This document shows positions 1 through 6,966 of a stretch of DNA of 23,744 nt, one piece after another. A program made the position numbers and the translations under genes. The notes below the pieces were generated by a model. That model was not told the DNA's origin. It was given only the letters and a program-made list of their open reading frames with translations, and made no database searches. The stretch's first letter is position 1. Each line of letters starts with the position of its first letter. The stretch is from a virus. The stretch lies in the IMG/VR virus record IMGVR_UViG_3300007541_006529, positions 1 through 23,744 of that record; one strand, given 5' to 3'.

Positions 1-202
1 AGGTCATGTCTGACAATTCGTTGTCATTTATTTGTTGAAAATTTGTTTAAAGGCGACATATCCAAACGCCTGCATGTAGTGGTACCTTCACATTACGGAG
101 CAATACCTGGCTCCCCCATATTTTAAAGAACTGTAAATAAATAGTAAAAAAGACCTTTCTACTACGTAGTCTTTGCGGCCGACTCTCCGACGTCTTGTCT
201 CC
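1..202. other. Gene-free left edge with consecutive hairpins
   Basis: I find no convincing coding frame here; the longest minus-strand frames are only 8 to 15 codons. The stretch is more structured than most gaps in this window. Bases 51-55 can pair with 67-71 (AGGCG with CGCCT), bases 97-101 with 110-114 (GGAGC with GCTCC), and the segment between them (about 76-96) forms an imperfect stem. It could be the 5' region of a gene lying beyond the window edge or a small structured RNA. It does not have the conserved arms or T-loop of a tRNA. No family was recognised. Confidence 0.35.
146..175 (-). terminator. Possible intrinsic terminator after the lipoprotein gene
   Basis: Read on the minus strand, AAAGAC (174-169) can pair with GTCTTT (154-149), and the second arm runs into a stretch of six T (151-146). 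The loop is long (14 bases) and contains the palindrome ACTACGTAGT, so the fold is not ideal. It lies about 30 bases past the lipoprotein stop codon, where a terminator would be expected. It is immediately followed by CTATTTATT, a motif that also follows the terminator after groEL. Confidence 0.4.
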
Positions 203-367
203 TTACTTTACTTCTGGAGTAGCAGTAGTATCAACTGCAGTAGCTGCAGAATCAACCTTTACAGTGCCTACTTCTACAGTAGAGTCAACTGCGGTAGCCT
301 CAGTAGAAGCAGTACCATTGCAAGCTGCAAGAGTAACGATTGCAAAAATTGCGATCACTTTTTTCAT
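203..367 (-). CDS. Small secreted lipoprotein, 54 residues
   Basis: The frame starts at ATG 367 and ends TAA at 203-205. The product opens with MKK, a hydrophobic stretch (residues 4-13) and a lipobox TLAAC with the cysteine at position 16, a clear type II signal peptide. The mature part is about 38 residues rich in Thr, Ala, Val, Asp and Glu (repeated AVDST/AVDTT-like units) with no recognisable domain. Such minimal lipoproteins are common in Bacteroidetes and some of their phages. The product is probably anchored in the inner or outer membrane of the infected cell; a superinfection-exclusion or envelope role is only a guess. It sits 29 bases downstream of thioredoxin. Open frames on the opposite strand here are antisense shadows of this gene. 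Confidence 0.8.
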   Translation of the reverse strand: MKKVIAIFAIVTLAACNGTASTEATAVDSTVEVGTVKVDSAATAVDTTATPEVK

Positions 368-396
368 TCTCTGTTTTTTTGGTTAAAAAATAAAAT

Positions 397-648
397 CTAC
401 CTAAATTGGGACAAAACTTGTGTTAACTGTGGTTTAGACATTACACCAGAATTTCTATAAACCACGTTTCCTCCATTCTCAACAATAATAGTTGGCACGC
501 TAGAAACATTATATTTCATAGCCATTTCTCTTTGCTGATCTACATCTACATAATTGATTCCAAGTCCGAGATCGGCATCTACCTGCTGAACGGTTGGTTT
601 GAACATTTTGCATGGTCCACACCATGTTGCTGTAAAGTACAGTATCAT
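397..648 (-). CDS. Thioredoxin
   Basis: An 83-residue thioredoxin, shorter than the usual 105 or so, as is common for phage versions. The active site ATWCGPCK lies at residues 7-14, and the cis-proline segment SSVPT is present near residues 49-53. The N-terminal beta-alpha unit of cellular thioredoxins is missing, so the protein begins directly with the strand leading into the active site. The likely role is disulfide reduction in the cytoplasm, most plausibly regenerating the C-terminal CX4C cysteine pair of the class II ribonucleotide reductase encoded further upstream in this window; that link is inference. It starts at ATG 648, 27 bases after the preceding gene. Confidence 0.93.
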   Translation of the reverse strand: MILYFTATWCGPCKMFKPTVQQVDADLGLGINYVDVDQQREMAMKYNVSSVPTIIVENGGNVVYRNSGVMSKPQLTQVLSQFR

Positions 649-675
649 ATTAACATTTTTATAAAAATAAGAACT

Positions 676-1017
676 TTATTTTGATTCTTCAACTTCTACG
701 GGATATTTTTGTTGAACTCCCGGAATCGATACAATCTGAGGTTCTACTTTGTATGTAGAATTTAAAGTTTTTACAAGATCATATCCTTCATGCTCTTCAA
801 TCTCTAATACCTGAGAGGTATGAAAGTAGCGATCCGGGCCGTCTAAGATAAACAGACACCGGTAGGTATTGGAATTCTCTAAATGCAAAAATCCTTTTTC
901 TACTCGACCTACATTAACATCGTTGGGATGTCTGCCGAAAAATCTTCTATCTTCTATTTTTGTTAATTTTAACAACACTCCTTGATACTTTTTAAAATTA
1001 AATTTTTTATTTTCCAT
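676..1017 (-). CDS. Hypothetical protein, 113 residues
   Basis: I do not recognise this protein. It is a soluble, charged polypeptide without signal peptide or membrane segment, with a basic N-terminus (MENKKFNFKKYQG) and an acidic Glu-rich tail. The middle is predicted to be beta-rich (alternating hydrophobic pattern around LHLENSNTYRCLFILDGPDRYF). It sits between the metallophosphoesterase (6-base gap) and thioredoxin (27-base gap), apparently in the same transcription unit. The frame is compact with neighbours on both sides and has no competing frame, which supports it being a real gene. Confidence 0.7.
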   Translation of the reverse strand: MENKKFNFKKYQGVLLKLTKIEDRRFFGRHPNDVNVGRVEKGFLHLENSNTYRCLFILDGPDRYFHTSQVLEIEEHEGYDLVKTLNSTYKVEPQIVSIPGVQQKYPVEVEESK

Positions 1018-1023
1018 GATTTA

Positions 1024-1785
1024 TTAATTTATAGTTTTATTTTCAACGTCTACATCTAACACTACAGGTTTATTTACAGGATCATAAAACCTATCGCATA
1101 CACTAGCATTTATATACAAAGCTCCGGCACTCATTTCTACTCCGTATCCTTCGTGTATATGTCCGCTTACATGTAACATGGGTTTAACTCTCTCTACTGC
1201 TTTACGTAGATCTTCACATCCTACATATTCTCTAGAGGAAGGAACATAATCTAGTCTGTAGGCAACAGGTCCGTGAGTTACTATAATATCAGTATCCATT
1301 GGAATTTGATCCCATACTTTTTTAATTTCTGAACCTCTATGTTTATTAAAGGCCCATCTATCTCCTCCAAACCAAGGTGTGATAGGTGATCCCCAGATCT
1401 TTAACCCATTAATAGTTACTTCTTGATTCTCCAAATAAGTAATGCTAGGGCTGCTAGATTTAAGATCAGATAAAATATCGCGAAGCCACGTGGGCTTTTT
1501 AAGATACGATTCATCATCCCACAGGTCATGATCTTCATATTCTCTAAAATATTTTGGGTCAAAAGATTTATCGTGATTTCCAGCAATAAAGACAATTCCG
1601 TATGTATAACGGGGAGCTTGTTGTTTAAGCCATTTTATAAAACTTTCAACTTCTCCCTTTTGTCCTACTCCGGTAAAATCTCCAGCATGAATAAGTAAAT
1701 CACCTTCCGGTAGAATAGAATTCATAGCCTTAGAAGTCAAGTGCTTATGTCTATTATGCGTATCACTAATTAAAACTAATTTCAT
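1024..1785 (-). CDS. Metallophosphoesterase (calcineurin-like)
   Basis: A 253-residue calcineurin-like phosphoesterase. In order it shows SDTHNR (DxH motif), HAGDF (GD motif), AGNHD (GNHD motif), VTHGP and SGHIHEGYG (GHxH motif), which together supply the two-metal site. The motif spacing resembles the small MPPED-like branch rather than Mre11/SbcD, so it may be a nucleotide or cyclic-nucleotide phosphodiesterase; the substrate cannot be read from sequence. The frame stays open upstream to 1845, but those 20 codons would run through the terminator hairpin after groEL, so ATG 1785 (MKLVLISDTH) is the better start. It is the first gene after that terminator and may have its own promoter in 1786-1807. 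Confidence 0.92.
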   Translation of the reverse strand: MKLVLISDTHNRHKHLTSKAMNSILPEGDLLIHAGDFTGVGQKGEVESFIKWLKQQAPRYTYGIVFIAGNHDKSFDPKYFREYEDHDLWDDESYLKKPTWLRDILSDLKSSSPSITYLENQEVTINGLKIWGSPITPWFGGDRWAFNKHRGSEIKKVWDQIPMDTDIIVTHGPVAYRLDYVPSSREYVGCEDLRKAVERVKPMLHVSGHIHEGYGVEMSAGALYINASVCDRFYDPVNKPVVLDVDVENKTIN

Positions 1786-1807
1786 ATACCTTATATAGTA
1801 TAAATAG

Positions 1808-1831
1808 AAACCCTCCGAGAAGGAGGGTTCC
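1808..1831 (-). terminator. Rho-independent terminator after groEL
   Basis: An 8-bp perfect stem, AACCCTCC (1809-1816) with GGAGGGTT (1822-1829), encloses a 5-base loop. On the minus strand the stem is followed by a T-rich tail (TTTCTATTTAT). It lies 21 bases beyond the groEL stop codon and ends the hsp20-groES-groEL unit. It separates that unit from the metallophosphoesterase, so the downstream genes probably depend on a separate promoter or read-through. Confidence 0.8.
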
Positions 1832-1851
1832 TTTATATAACCCATTACTTA

Positions 1852-3483
1852 TCAATACATGCCCATAGCTTGATCATCCTCTTTCTTACTTTCTTTCTTT
1901 TCGAAAATAACCGACTCGGTAGTTAAAATTGTTCCTGCTACTGATGCAGCATTCTCAATAGCAGTCCTTGTAACTTTTGTAGGATCTAATAATCCTGATG
2001 TGATTGCACTTACTACGTTTTGAGTCTTAGCATCGTAGGTAAAGAAAGAACCTGCATCTTTAACTGCTCGTAGTATTGAATAGTAATCTTCGATACCGCA
2101 GTTATTTAAGATAGCTTTAAAAGGAGCATAACAAGTATTTCTTACAATGTTAAAACCTACCAATTCTTCAGGACCTACTTCTTTAGGTTTAATAGAAAGA
2201 GTGTCGAAGGCTTCAATTAATGCAACACCCCCTCCTGGAACAATACCTTCTGCAAGTGCTGCTTTTGTTGCAAATAGAGCATCTTCTACTCTATCCTTTC
2301 TTTCTTTAATCTCAATATCAGAATTACCGCCTACCGAAATGATAGCTACTCCTCCAACTAATTTCCCAAGTCTCTCTTGTAGCTTTTCTTTCTCATAGAA
2401 AGATGTAGCCTTCTCAATTTGATCTTTAATCTCCTCAGCTCTCAAGGTTATGGCCTCTTCTGTACCTCTACCGTCAACAACTGTAGTTGTCTCTTTGGCT
2501 ACAGTAACAGTTCTTGCTGTACCGAACATTTCGCCGAGCTGAACAGGAGTTAGTTTATCAAGCTTATGTCCTTTATTCTTGGAAATAACTTGACCGCCTG
2601 TTAAGATAGCTAAGTCTTCTAAAATAAGAGTTCTACGTTCTCCAAAGTCTGGTGCTTTAACTGCTGCTACTGAAACAATACCGCGCATCTTATTTACAAT
2701 TAACGTAGCTAATGCTTCATCTTCGACATCTTCTGCAACAATCAAAATAGGTTTTTGATCTGAATTAGCTTTGCTCAGAGTATTTAAAATTTCAGCAGCT
2801 TTAGTAATACGTCCATCGTAGATAAGAATATAAGGTTCGGGTAATACTGCATTCATCGTAGTGTTGTTGGTAACAAAATACGGAGATTTATAACCTCTGT
2901 CAAATTGCATACCTTCTACTATTTCAAGACTAGTTTCACCTGTCTTAGATTCTTCAATAGTAACGATACCTTCACGACCTACTTTTTCAATAGCAGTAGA
3001 AATTAAATTACCTACTTCTTCATCTCCATTAGCAGAGATAGTAGCTACTTCTTTAATTTGCTGCTGATTAGTAACATCTTGAGAAATACTTTTTAACTGT
3101 TCTACAACCTTACTTACATACTTATCGATAGCCTTTTTAACTTCTACCGGGTTAGAACCTTGATTGATTAGTTTTAATCCTTCTTCTACCATAGTAGTAG
3201 CTAGTAACGTAGAGGTTGTAGTACCGTCTCCTGCTTCGTTAGCGGATTTAACTGATACTTGCTTTACAAGCTGGGCACCGAGATCTTCTACTTGATCTTC
3301 TAGTTCATGAAAAGAACGTGCTACTGTAACCCCGTCTTTAGTTACCTTAACTTCGCCTGATTGATCCTTGATCAATACTGTACGGCCACCAGGACCTAAT
3401 GTAGAACTTACCGATTGATTTAATTTTTTAATCCCGGCAAGTAATTTATTTTTTAATTCTGTTCCAAATACCGTTGTTGTCAT
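1852..3483 (-). CDS. groEL: Chaperonin GroEL (60 kDa, phage-encoded)
   Basis: A full-length (543 residue) group I chaperonin. The N-terminal equatorial domain has [11 protein letters not shown] (about 28-38), KDGVTVARS with Asp50 and [10 protein letters not shown] with Asp86, the ATP-binding elements. The apical domain follows ([14 protein letters not shown] and on), and the C-terminal equatorial segment has [13 protein letters not shown]. The usual long Gly-Gly-Met tail is reduced to a short acidic stretch ending AMGMY. It should form a 7- or 14-subunit folding cage with the GroES encoded just upstream; its start ATG overlaps the groES stop (ATGA). Phage-encoded GroEL is known in a few large phages, where it may fold virion proteins. 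The complete pair plus Hsp20 is unusual. Confidence 0.97.
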   Translation of the reverse strand: MTTTVFGTELKNKLLAGIKKLNQSVSSTLGPGGRTVLIKDQSGEVKVTKDGVTVARSFHELEDQVEDLGAQLVKQVSVKSANEAGDGTTTSTLLATTMVEEGLKLINQGSNPVEVKKAIDKYVSKVVEQLKSISQDVTNQQQIKEVATISANGDEEVGNLISTAIEKVGREGIVTIEESKTGETSLEIVEGMQFDRGYKSPYFVTNNTTMNAVLPEPYILIYDGRITKAAEILNTLSKANSDQKPILIVAEDVEDEALATLIVNKMRGIVSVAAVKAPDFGERRTLILEDLAILTGGQVISKNKGHKLDKLTPVQLGEMFGTARTVTVAKETTTVVDGRGTEEAITLRAEEIKDQIEKATSFYEKEKLQERLGKLVGGVAIISVGGNSDIEIKERKDRVEDALFATKAALAEGIVPGGGVALIEAFDTLSIKPKEVGPEELVGFNIVRNTCYAPFKAILNNCGIEDYYSILRAVKDAGSFFTYDAKTQNVVSAITSGLLDPTKVTRTAIENAASVAGTILTTESVIFEKKESKKEDDQAMGMY

Positions 3484-3881
3484 AGTTCTTTTGTTTCTTT
3501 TAAGTCTGCTATAAAATAATGTCCGTCAACTATGTCTCCTTTTTTTACTTCACTTTCAGTCTCTCTGTAGATTTCGGCTATCGGATCAGTACTTACAAGT
3601 TTTGAATAAACGTCTTGTTCTTTACAAATAAAATATTCTTCTCCTTCTACTGTGATTCGTAGAGAACCAAGTTTCGGTATAAGTACTTTATCTCCAATTT
3701 GAAGGTTAGAAGGTACTAATGTATCTGAATGATAATTATAAGTACCAGAAGTAGCTACAACTTCTCCCATCTCAGGCTTTTCTTTACCTAAATCTGGAAT
3801 GACAATATTACCGTACATCTGCTCCTCCTCCTCAATAGGACGGAGAATTAAATAGCCGTTTAATGGCTGTAATTTAGACAT
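3480..3881 (-). CDS. groES: Co-chaperonin GroES with C-terminal extension
   Basis: A GroES-fold protein of 133 residues against about 95 for cellular GroES. Residues 1-95 match the family: LQPLNGYLILRP at the N-terminus, the mobile loop around EEQMYGNIVIP (residues 19-29) that contacts GroEL, then GEVVATSGT, IGDKVLIPKLG and a C-terminal strand EYFICKEQDVYSKL. About 38 further residues (96-133) have no counterpart in cellular GroES and are rich in Asp, Glu and Lys. The mobile loop is longer and more acidic than the bacterial GGIVL loop, as in other phage co-chaperonins such as T4 gp31. It is translationally coupled to groEL by a 4-base overlap. Confidence 0.93.
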   Translation of the reverse strand: MSKLQPLNGYLILRPIEEEEQMYGNIVIPDLGKEKPEMGEVVATSGTYNYHSDTLVPSNLQIGDKVLIPKLGSLRITVEGEEYFICKEQDVYSKLVSTDPIAEIYRETESEVKKGDIVDGHYFIADLKETKEL

Positions 3882-3897
3882 ATCTTTTATTTTTAAT

Positions 3898-4086
3898 TTA
3901 AGGAATTATTTCCAAGTCTTCAACTGTTTCTAAAAAATAAAGTAAACCTTCTTTCCTAAGAACAGTATCTGCTCCTAGAATTAATTTCCATGTATCAACG
4001 ACAGGATTAAGCTCTTCTTTAATTATTCTCTTAACCAAATAGAGTCTGTCGTTGAAAGGAATAAATTGTCGGGTAAGTGTATACAT
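3898..4086 (-). CDS. Small conserved phage protein, 62 residues
   Basis: No function is recognised. The protein is amphipathic with central segments RLYLVKRIIKEELNPVVDTW and KLILGADTVLRKEGLLYFLE. That layout (LVK..I.EE.NPVVDTWK...GADTVLRK...YFLE.VED) looks like a conserved small phage protein rather than a random frame. It sits between hsp20 and groES within the folding module, 16 bases before groES, so it may be co-expressed with the chaperones. There is no signal peptide, membrane segment or cysteine. Confidence 0.75.
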   Translation of the reverse strand: MYTLTRQFIPFNDRLYLVKRIIKEELNPVVDTWKLILGADTVLRKEGLLYFLETVEDLEIIP

Positions 4087-4090
4087 AACT

Positions 4091-4107
4091 GGTTACTTAG
4101 TAGGCCT
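4091..4107. repeat. Left copy of inverted repeat flanking hsp20
   Basis: The 14-mer TACTTAGTAGGCCT (4094-4107) recurs in inverted orientation at 4602-4615. Similarity extends outward (GGT on the left) with a one-base difference. This copy lies in the 26-base gap just past the hsp20 stop codon. Confidence 0.6.
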
Positions 4108-4112
4108 ATTGT

Positions 4113-4545
4113 TTACTTCTCAATTAATGCTTTAGGTGCAGTAATTGCAATCTTGCGAATTGCTTTACCTTCAGCTACTGGGATTGTTAAGGTGAGAAGA
4201 CCTTTATCAAGAGAGGCTTCTAACTTACTTAGGTCAAACTTAGTGGAAATTTTCCAAGTAAGATCGAAAGAAGATCTCTTAATACCTCTATAGATAGGTT
4301 GGAGGTCCTGTTGTACAGGTTTTTCATAGCGAATACGGAGAGAATCGTTCTCAACAGAGATCTCGATATCTTCTACGTTTAGACCAACTGCGGCAACTTC
4401 AAATCGAATGCCGTCTTCTGTTTCGTAAATGTCTACTGGGTGTGTTACCTTCTGCGTAATTGCAGAGAAATGGGACTGTGCTTCTTTTATCTTTCCAGAG
4501 CAGGTCAAACGGATCCAGCTCAAATGGACGAAAAAATGTCGTCAT
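4113..4545 (-). CDS. hsp20: Hsp20-family small heat-shock protein, frameshifted
   Basis: The alpha-crystallin domain is clear: THPVDIYETEDGIRFEVAAVGL, IEISVENDSLRIRYEK, YRGIKRSSFDLTWKI, FDLSKLEASLDKGLLTLTIPVAE, all read in one frame ending at 4113. Upstream, that frame meets a stop and has only a TTG start giving an unlikely N-terminus. A second frame starting at ATG 4545 reads MTTFFRPFELDPFDLLWKD, the typical N-terminus of T4-like phage Hsp20 proteins. The two halves join if one base is removed from the A run at 4485-4488 (minus strand AAAA), giving about 143 residues. So either the assembly has one base too many in a homopolymer, the gene is a recent pseudogene, or a +1 ribosomal shift is used. 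Hsp20 would hold unfolding proteins for GroEL/GroES. Confidence 0.85.
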
Positions 4546-4599
4546 AGTTTTCTGTTTTGTGTTCCCTTGCGGTGAACGGTTAATAAATGTTTCAAAACT

Positions 4600-4617
4600 T
4601 AAGGCCTACTAAGTACC
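4600..4617. repeat. Right copy of inverted repeat flanking hsp20
   Basis: AGGCCTACTAAGTA (4602-4615) is the exact reverse complement of the 14-mer at 4094-4107; with one gap the match extends to about 17 bases. It lies in the 108-base gap between polA and hsp20, about 55 bases upstream of the hsp20 ATG. The rest of that gap is A/T-rich and holds no gene. It could contain the hsp20 promoter, but no clear Bacteroidetes-type -33/-7 pair was found. Confidence 0.6.
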
Positions 4618-4653
4618 TTATTTCTTAATAAATATATGTAGTTTTTAAAAAAA

Positions 4654-6966
4654 CTAGTGACCATCTCTAAAATTATTTGCCACTTCGGGAATAGCAACTA
4701 ACTCAACACCTTCTAGTCTGGTCGTATTTTCCATACAGTCTTGTACAATCTCGCATGCACGTTTTACGTCTTCATCTACTACTTGACATACTAGCTGGTC
4801 ATGAATTTGACAGATTACCTGTCCTGTAATACCTTCTGCTTTAAATTTCCTATTGATTTGTAAAGCTGCACGGTTTACTATGCTTGCAGAGTAACTTTGA
4901 ATCTGAAAGTTTAAGCAGTTATTAAGTGCGTTCTTGTAATCTCGGTATAGACTAGTTGTGTTTTCTACTCCATATTCTTGCTCTAACTGTTTTCTGAATC
5001 TCCAATCTTCAATGAGCCTGTCTCCAAGACTGCTATAAATCTCTTTTGCTTGAGGTAGGTGCCTAACACGTCCTACTTTATTTTTAATGTAACCATTCTC
5101 TTTTACAAACTTACGAGAATTCTCACGCCACTTTCTTAGTTCTGGAAATCCATCTAGATAGCCCTCTACAAGTCTTTCTCCTTCTTTCCTATCTACACCT
5201 AAAGACATTGCAAGTGCATAACCGGACATACCGTATGGTACACCTAGTGAATAAGCTTTAGCGGTCTGTCTTTTGACCGGATCTACTTTTTTAAGGAAGT
5301 TAGGTGCTTTAGTATGTGCACTTACACCTTCTAGTTTTTCAGTTTTGATAGCAATGTGAGAATAAAAGTCTAAATCATTATTAAAGATATCTTTTAGACC
5401 CTGATCGCCTGCTACAGTTGCAAATACTCTAGGTTCTAGAGATGCATAGTCGGTATCGAGGATCTTAGTACCTTCGTCGGCTATAAAAAACGCTCTTACC
5501 AGGTTTGTATACCCCATAATCAGTTCATCGTCTTGACCAGGTTCAAGCGGTTTGGGTAATTGTTGCATGTCAGATCCATAACGTCCTGATACAGTACCGT
5601 TTTGCTTGAAGTAGGGGTAAAATCTACCTTCTTCTGCCGAGTCAAGAAACCGGTCAACGTAGGCAGTTTTAATCTTAGTTAATTTGTTATACAAACGGAG
5701 ATGTTTTGCCCATTCGTACTTACCGCTTATTGACTGAATCATATCTTCATCAAACTGCGGTTTACCTTTTGTAGTAGTTGATATAGGTTTTTCACCTAAT
5801 ACGTCGAAGGCAATCTTACCTAGTTGATCTTTAGATTGGATATTAAAGAATTGTCCATCGTTATCCTCTTTCCAAAGACCTAAACTAATCTTGACTATCT
5901 GCTCTTTGCCTAAATACTCCGGATCTCCGGTTGATAGAAAATCCTTAATAGGTGAAGGAGGTAGGGCAGTAATAGCCGCCTTATTAATAGTGAATTTACC
6001 TGTCTTTTCTGATTTAGGTAATTCGATGTTATTCTGTTCAAGAAGACGTTGAGCAAAAATACCCTTACTTTTAGGAGGATAGGCTTCTAAAGCTTGGTCG
6101 ATAATCCAACTTCTTACTGCAGGCTGTTTTAAAAGCTCTTTAACAACCATTTCTGATTGTTCCTGTAAATCTTTTGTAATCCTTGCTCTTGTTTCTTCTA
6201 ATAAAGGTATGTCAAGCCTGATACCATGCTTTTCCATTGAAATAGTAACCTCTCTATACACGGGCATTACTTCGTCTTCGAAGAAAAATTTCTCTAGACC
6301 CTCTTCAATCAGTATTTTAAGAAAATAATAGTATATCCGTAAAGTAAGGTCGGTATCGGCTGCTGCGTACTTAGATAGAATCTCTAAATCAGCCTTGTAT
6401 ATCTCGTAATTCTCCTTAGAAGTCGATCCGCCATTAGCCTTTATACTATCCTTGAGAGCTAATTGCTCCTCATTGGCCTCCGTTTCTACGTCAAGTCCTA
6501 TCTCTTTCTGAACCATGATAGCGATAGATTTCAAACCAAAAGGATTGCCGTATCCAAATGCGCCTTCCTCTTTTACTGTGTGTACAAGCAGTGAAGTATC
6601 TGCATGAAGATGTGGAAGTAAATCTATTCCATAGAAACCTTCTACAAATCGTAAGTCGAAAGATGCGTTATGACAGATTAACTTCTTCTGTGTAAGCTGA
6701 TTTATAACATACTTAGCCAGTTCGTGAGCTCCTTTACCTTCTATCTGCACTTCTTTGAGACGATCTACATTCCATACCATCGTAGGCATATAAAAGCCCT
6801 TACCGATTTCACCAGAGACAGAAAAACCAATAATCCGACCTCTTCTGGGGTTCAAACTATCGGTTTCAGTATCGAACGCTATAAGTTCGCTTTCTCTAAT
6901 ATGCTGAATCAGCTGTTTTAGAGTTTCTTTGTCATTAACCGTTACGTAACTTTTTTGCTGTGTCAT
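4654..6966 (-). CDS. polA: DNA polymerase I (family A) with 3'-5' exonuclease
   Basis: A 770-residue family A polymerase. The N-terminal 3'-5' exonuclease has ExoI FDTETD (Asp32, Glu34), ExoII NASFDLRF and ExoIII YAAADTDLT. There is no 5'-3' nuclease domain. The polymerase part has motif A DTDYASLEPR, motif B KRQTAKAYSLGVPYG and motif C QIHDQLV. In E. coli numbering the key position 762 in motif B is Leu (Phe in E. coli), and the usual Glu of motif C (HDE) is Gln724 here. It is the likely replicative polymerase, working with the gp41-type helicase at the right end. Its start overlaps the stop of the upstream membrane protein by 4 bases (ATGA). Many phages of otherwise T4-like gene content use family B instead. 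Confidence 0.96.
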   Translation of the reverse strand: MTQQKSYVTVNDKETLKQLIQHIRESELIAFDTETDSLNPRRGRIIGFSVSGEIGKGFYMPTMVWNVDRLKEVQIEGKGAHELAKYVINQLTQKKLICHNASFDLRFVEGFYGIDLLPHLHADTSLLVHTVKEEGAFGYGNPFGLKSIAIMVQKEIGLDVETEANEEQLALKDSIKANGGSTSKENYEIYKADLEILSKYAAADTDLTLRIYYYFLKILIEEGLEKFFFEDEVMPVYREVTISMEKHGIRLDIPLLEETRARITKDLQEQSEMVVKELLKQPAVRSWIIDQALEAYPPKSKGIFAQRLLEQNNIELPKSEKTGKFTINKAAITALPPSPIKDFLSTGDPEYLGKEQIVKISLGLWKEDNDGQFFNIQSKDQLGKIAFDVLGEKPISTTTKGKPQFDEDMIQSISGKYEWAKHLRLYNKLTKIKTAYVDRFLDSAEEGRFYPYFKQNGTVSGRYGSDMQQLPKPLEPGQDDELIMGYTNLVRAFFIADEGTKILDTDYASLEPRVFATVAGDQGLKDIFNNDLDFYSHIAIKTEKLEGVSAHTKAPNFLKKVDPVKRQTAKAYSLGVPYGMSGYALAMSLGVDRKEGERLVEGYLDGFPELRKWRENSRKFVKENGYIKNKVGRVRHLPQAKEIYSSLGDRLIEDWRFRKQLEQEYGVENTTSLYRDYKNALNNCLNFQIQSYSASIVNRAALQINRKFKAEGITGQVICQIHDQLVCQVVDEDVKRACEIVQDCMENTTRLEGVELVAIPEVANNFRDGH

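Noticed and set aside
1-202. tRNA gene in the left gap
   Set aside because: Consecutive stems are present but no acceptor stem closes them, and there is no GTTCRA T-loop.
173-460. Two plus-strand open frames over the lipoprotein and the end of thioredoxin
   Set aside because: They lie antisense to well-supported genes with a signal peptide and a WCGPC motif, and their products have low-complexity composition typical of shadows.
1799-1806. TATAAATA as a T4-type late promoter
   Set aside because: It is on the plus strand, opposite to all genes, with no plus-strand gene downstream.
1786-1845. Longer N-terminus for the metallophosphoesterase
   Set aside because: It would translate through the terminator hairpin after groEL and adds no family sequence; the motif-bearing protein starts naturally at MKLVLISDTH.
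4113-4523. Hsp20 starting at TTG 4523
   Set aside because: Its first 20 or so residues do not resemble any Hsp20, while the neighbouring frame gives the expected phage N-terminus.
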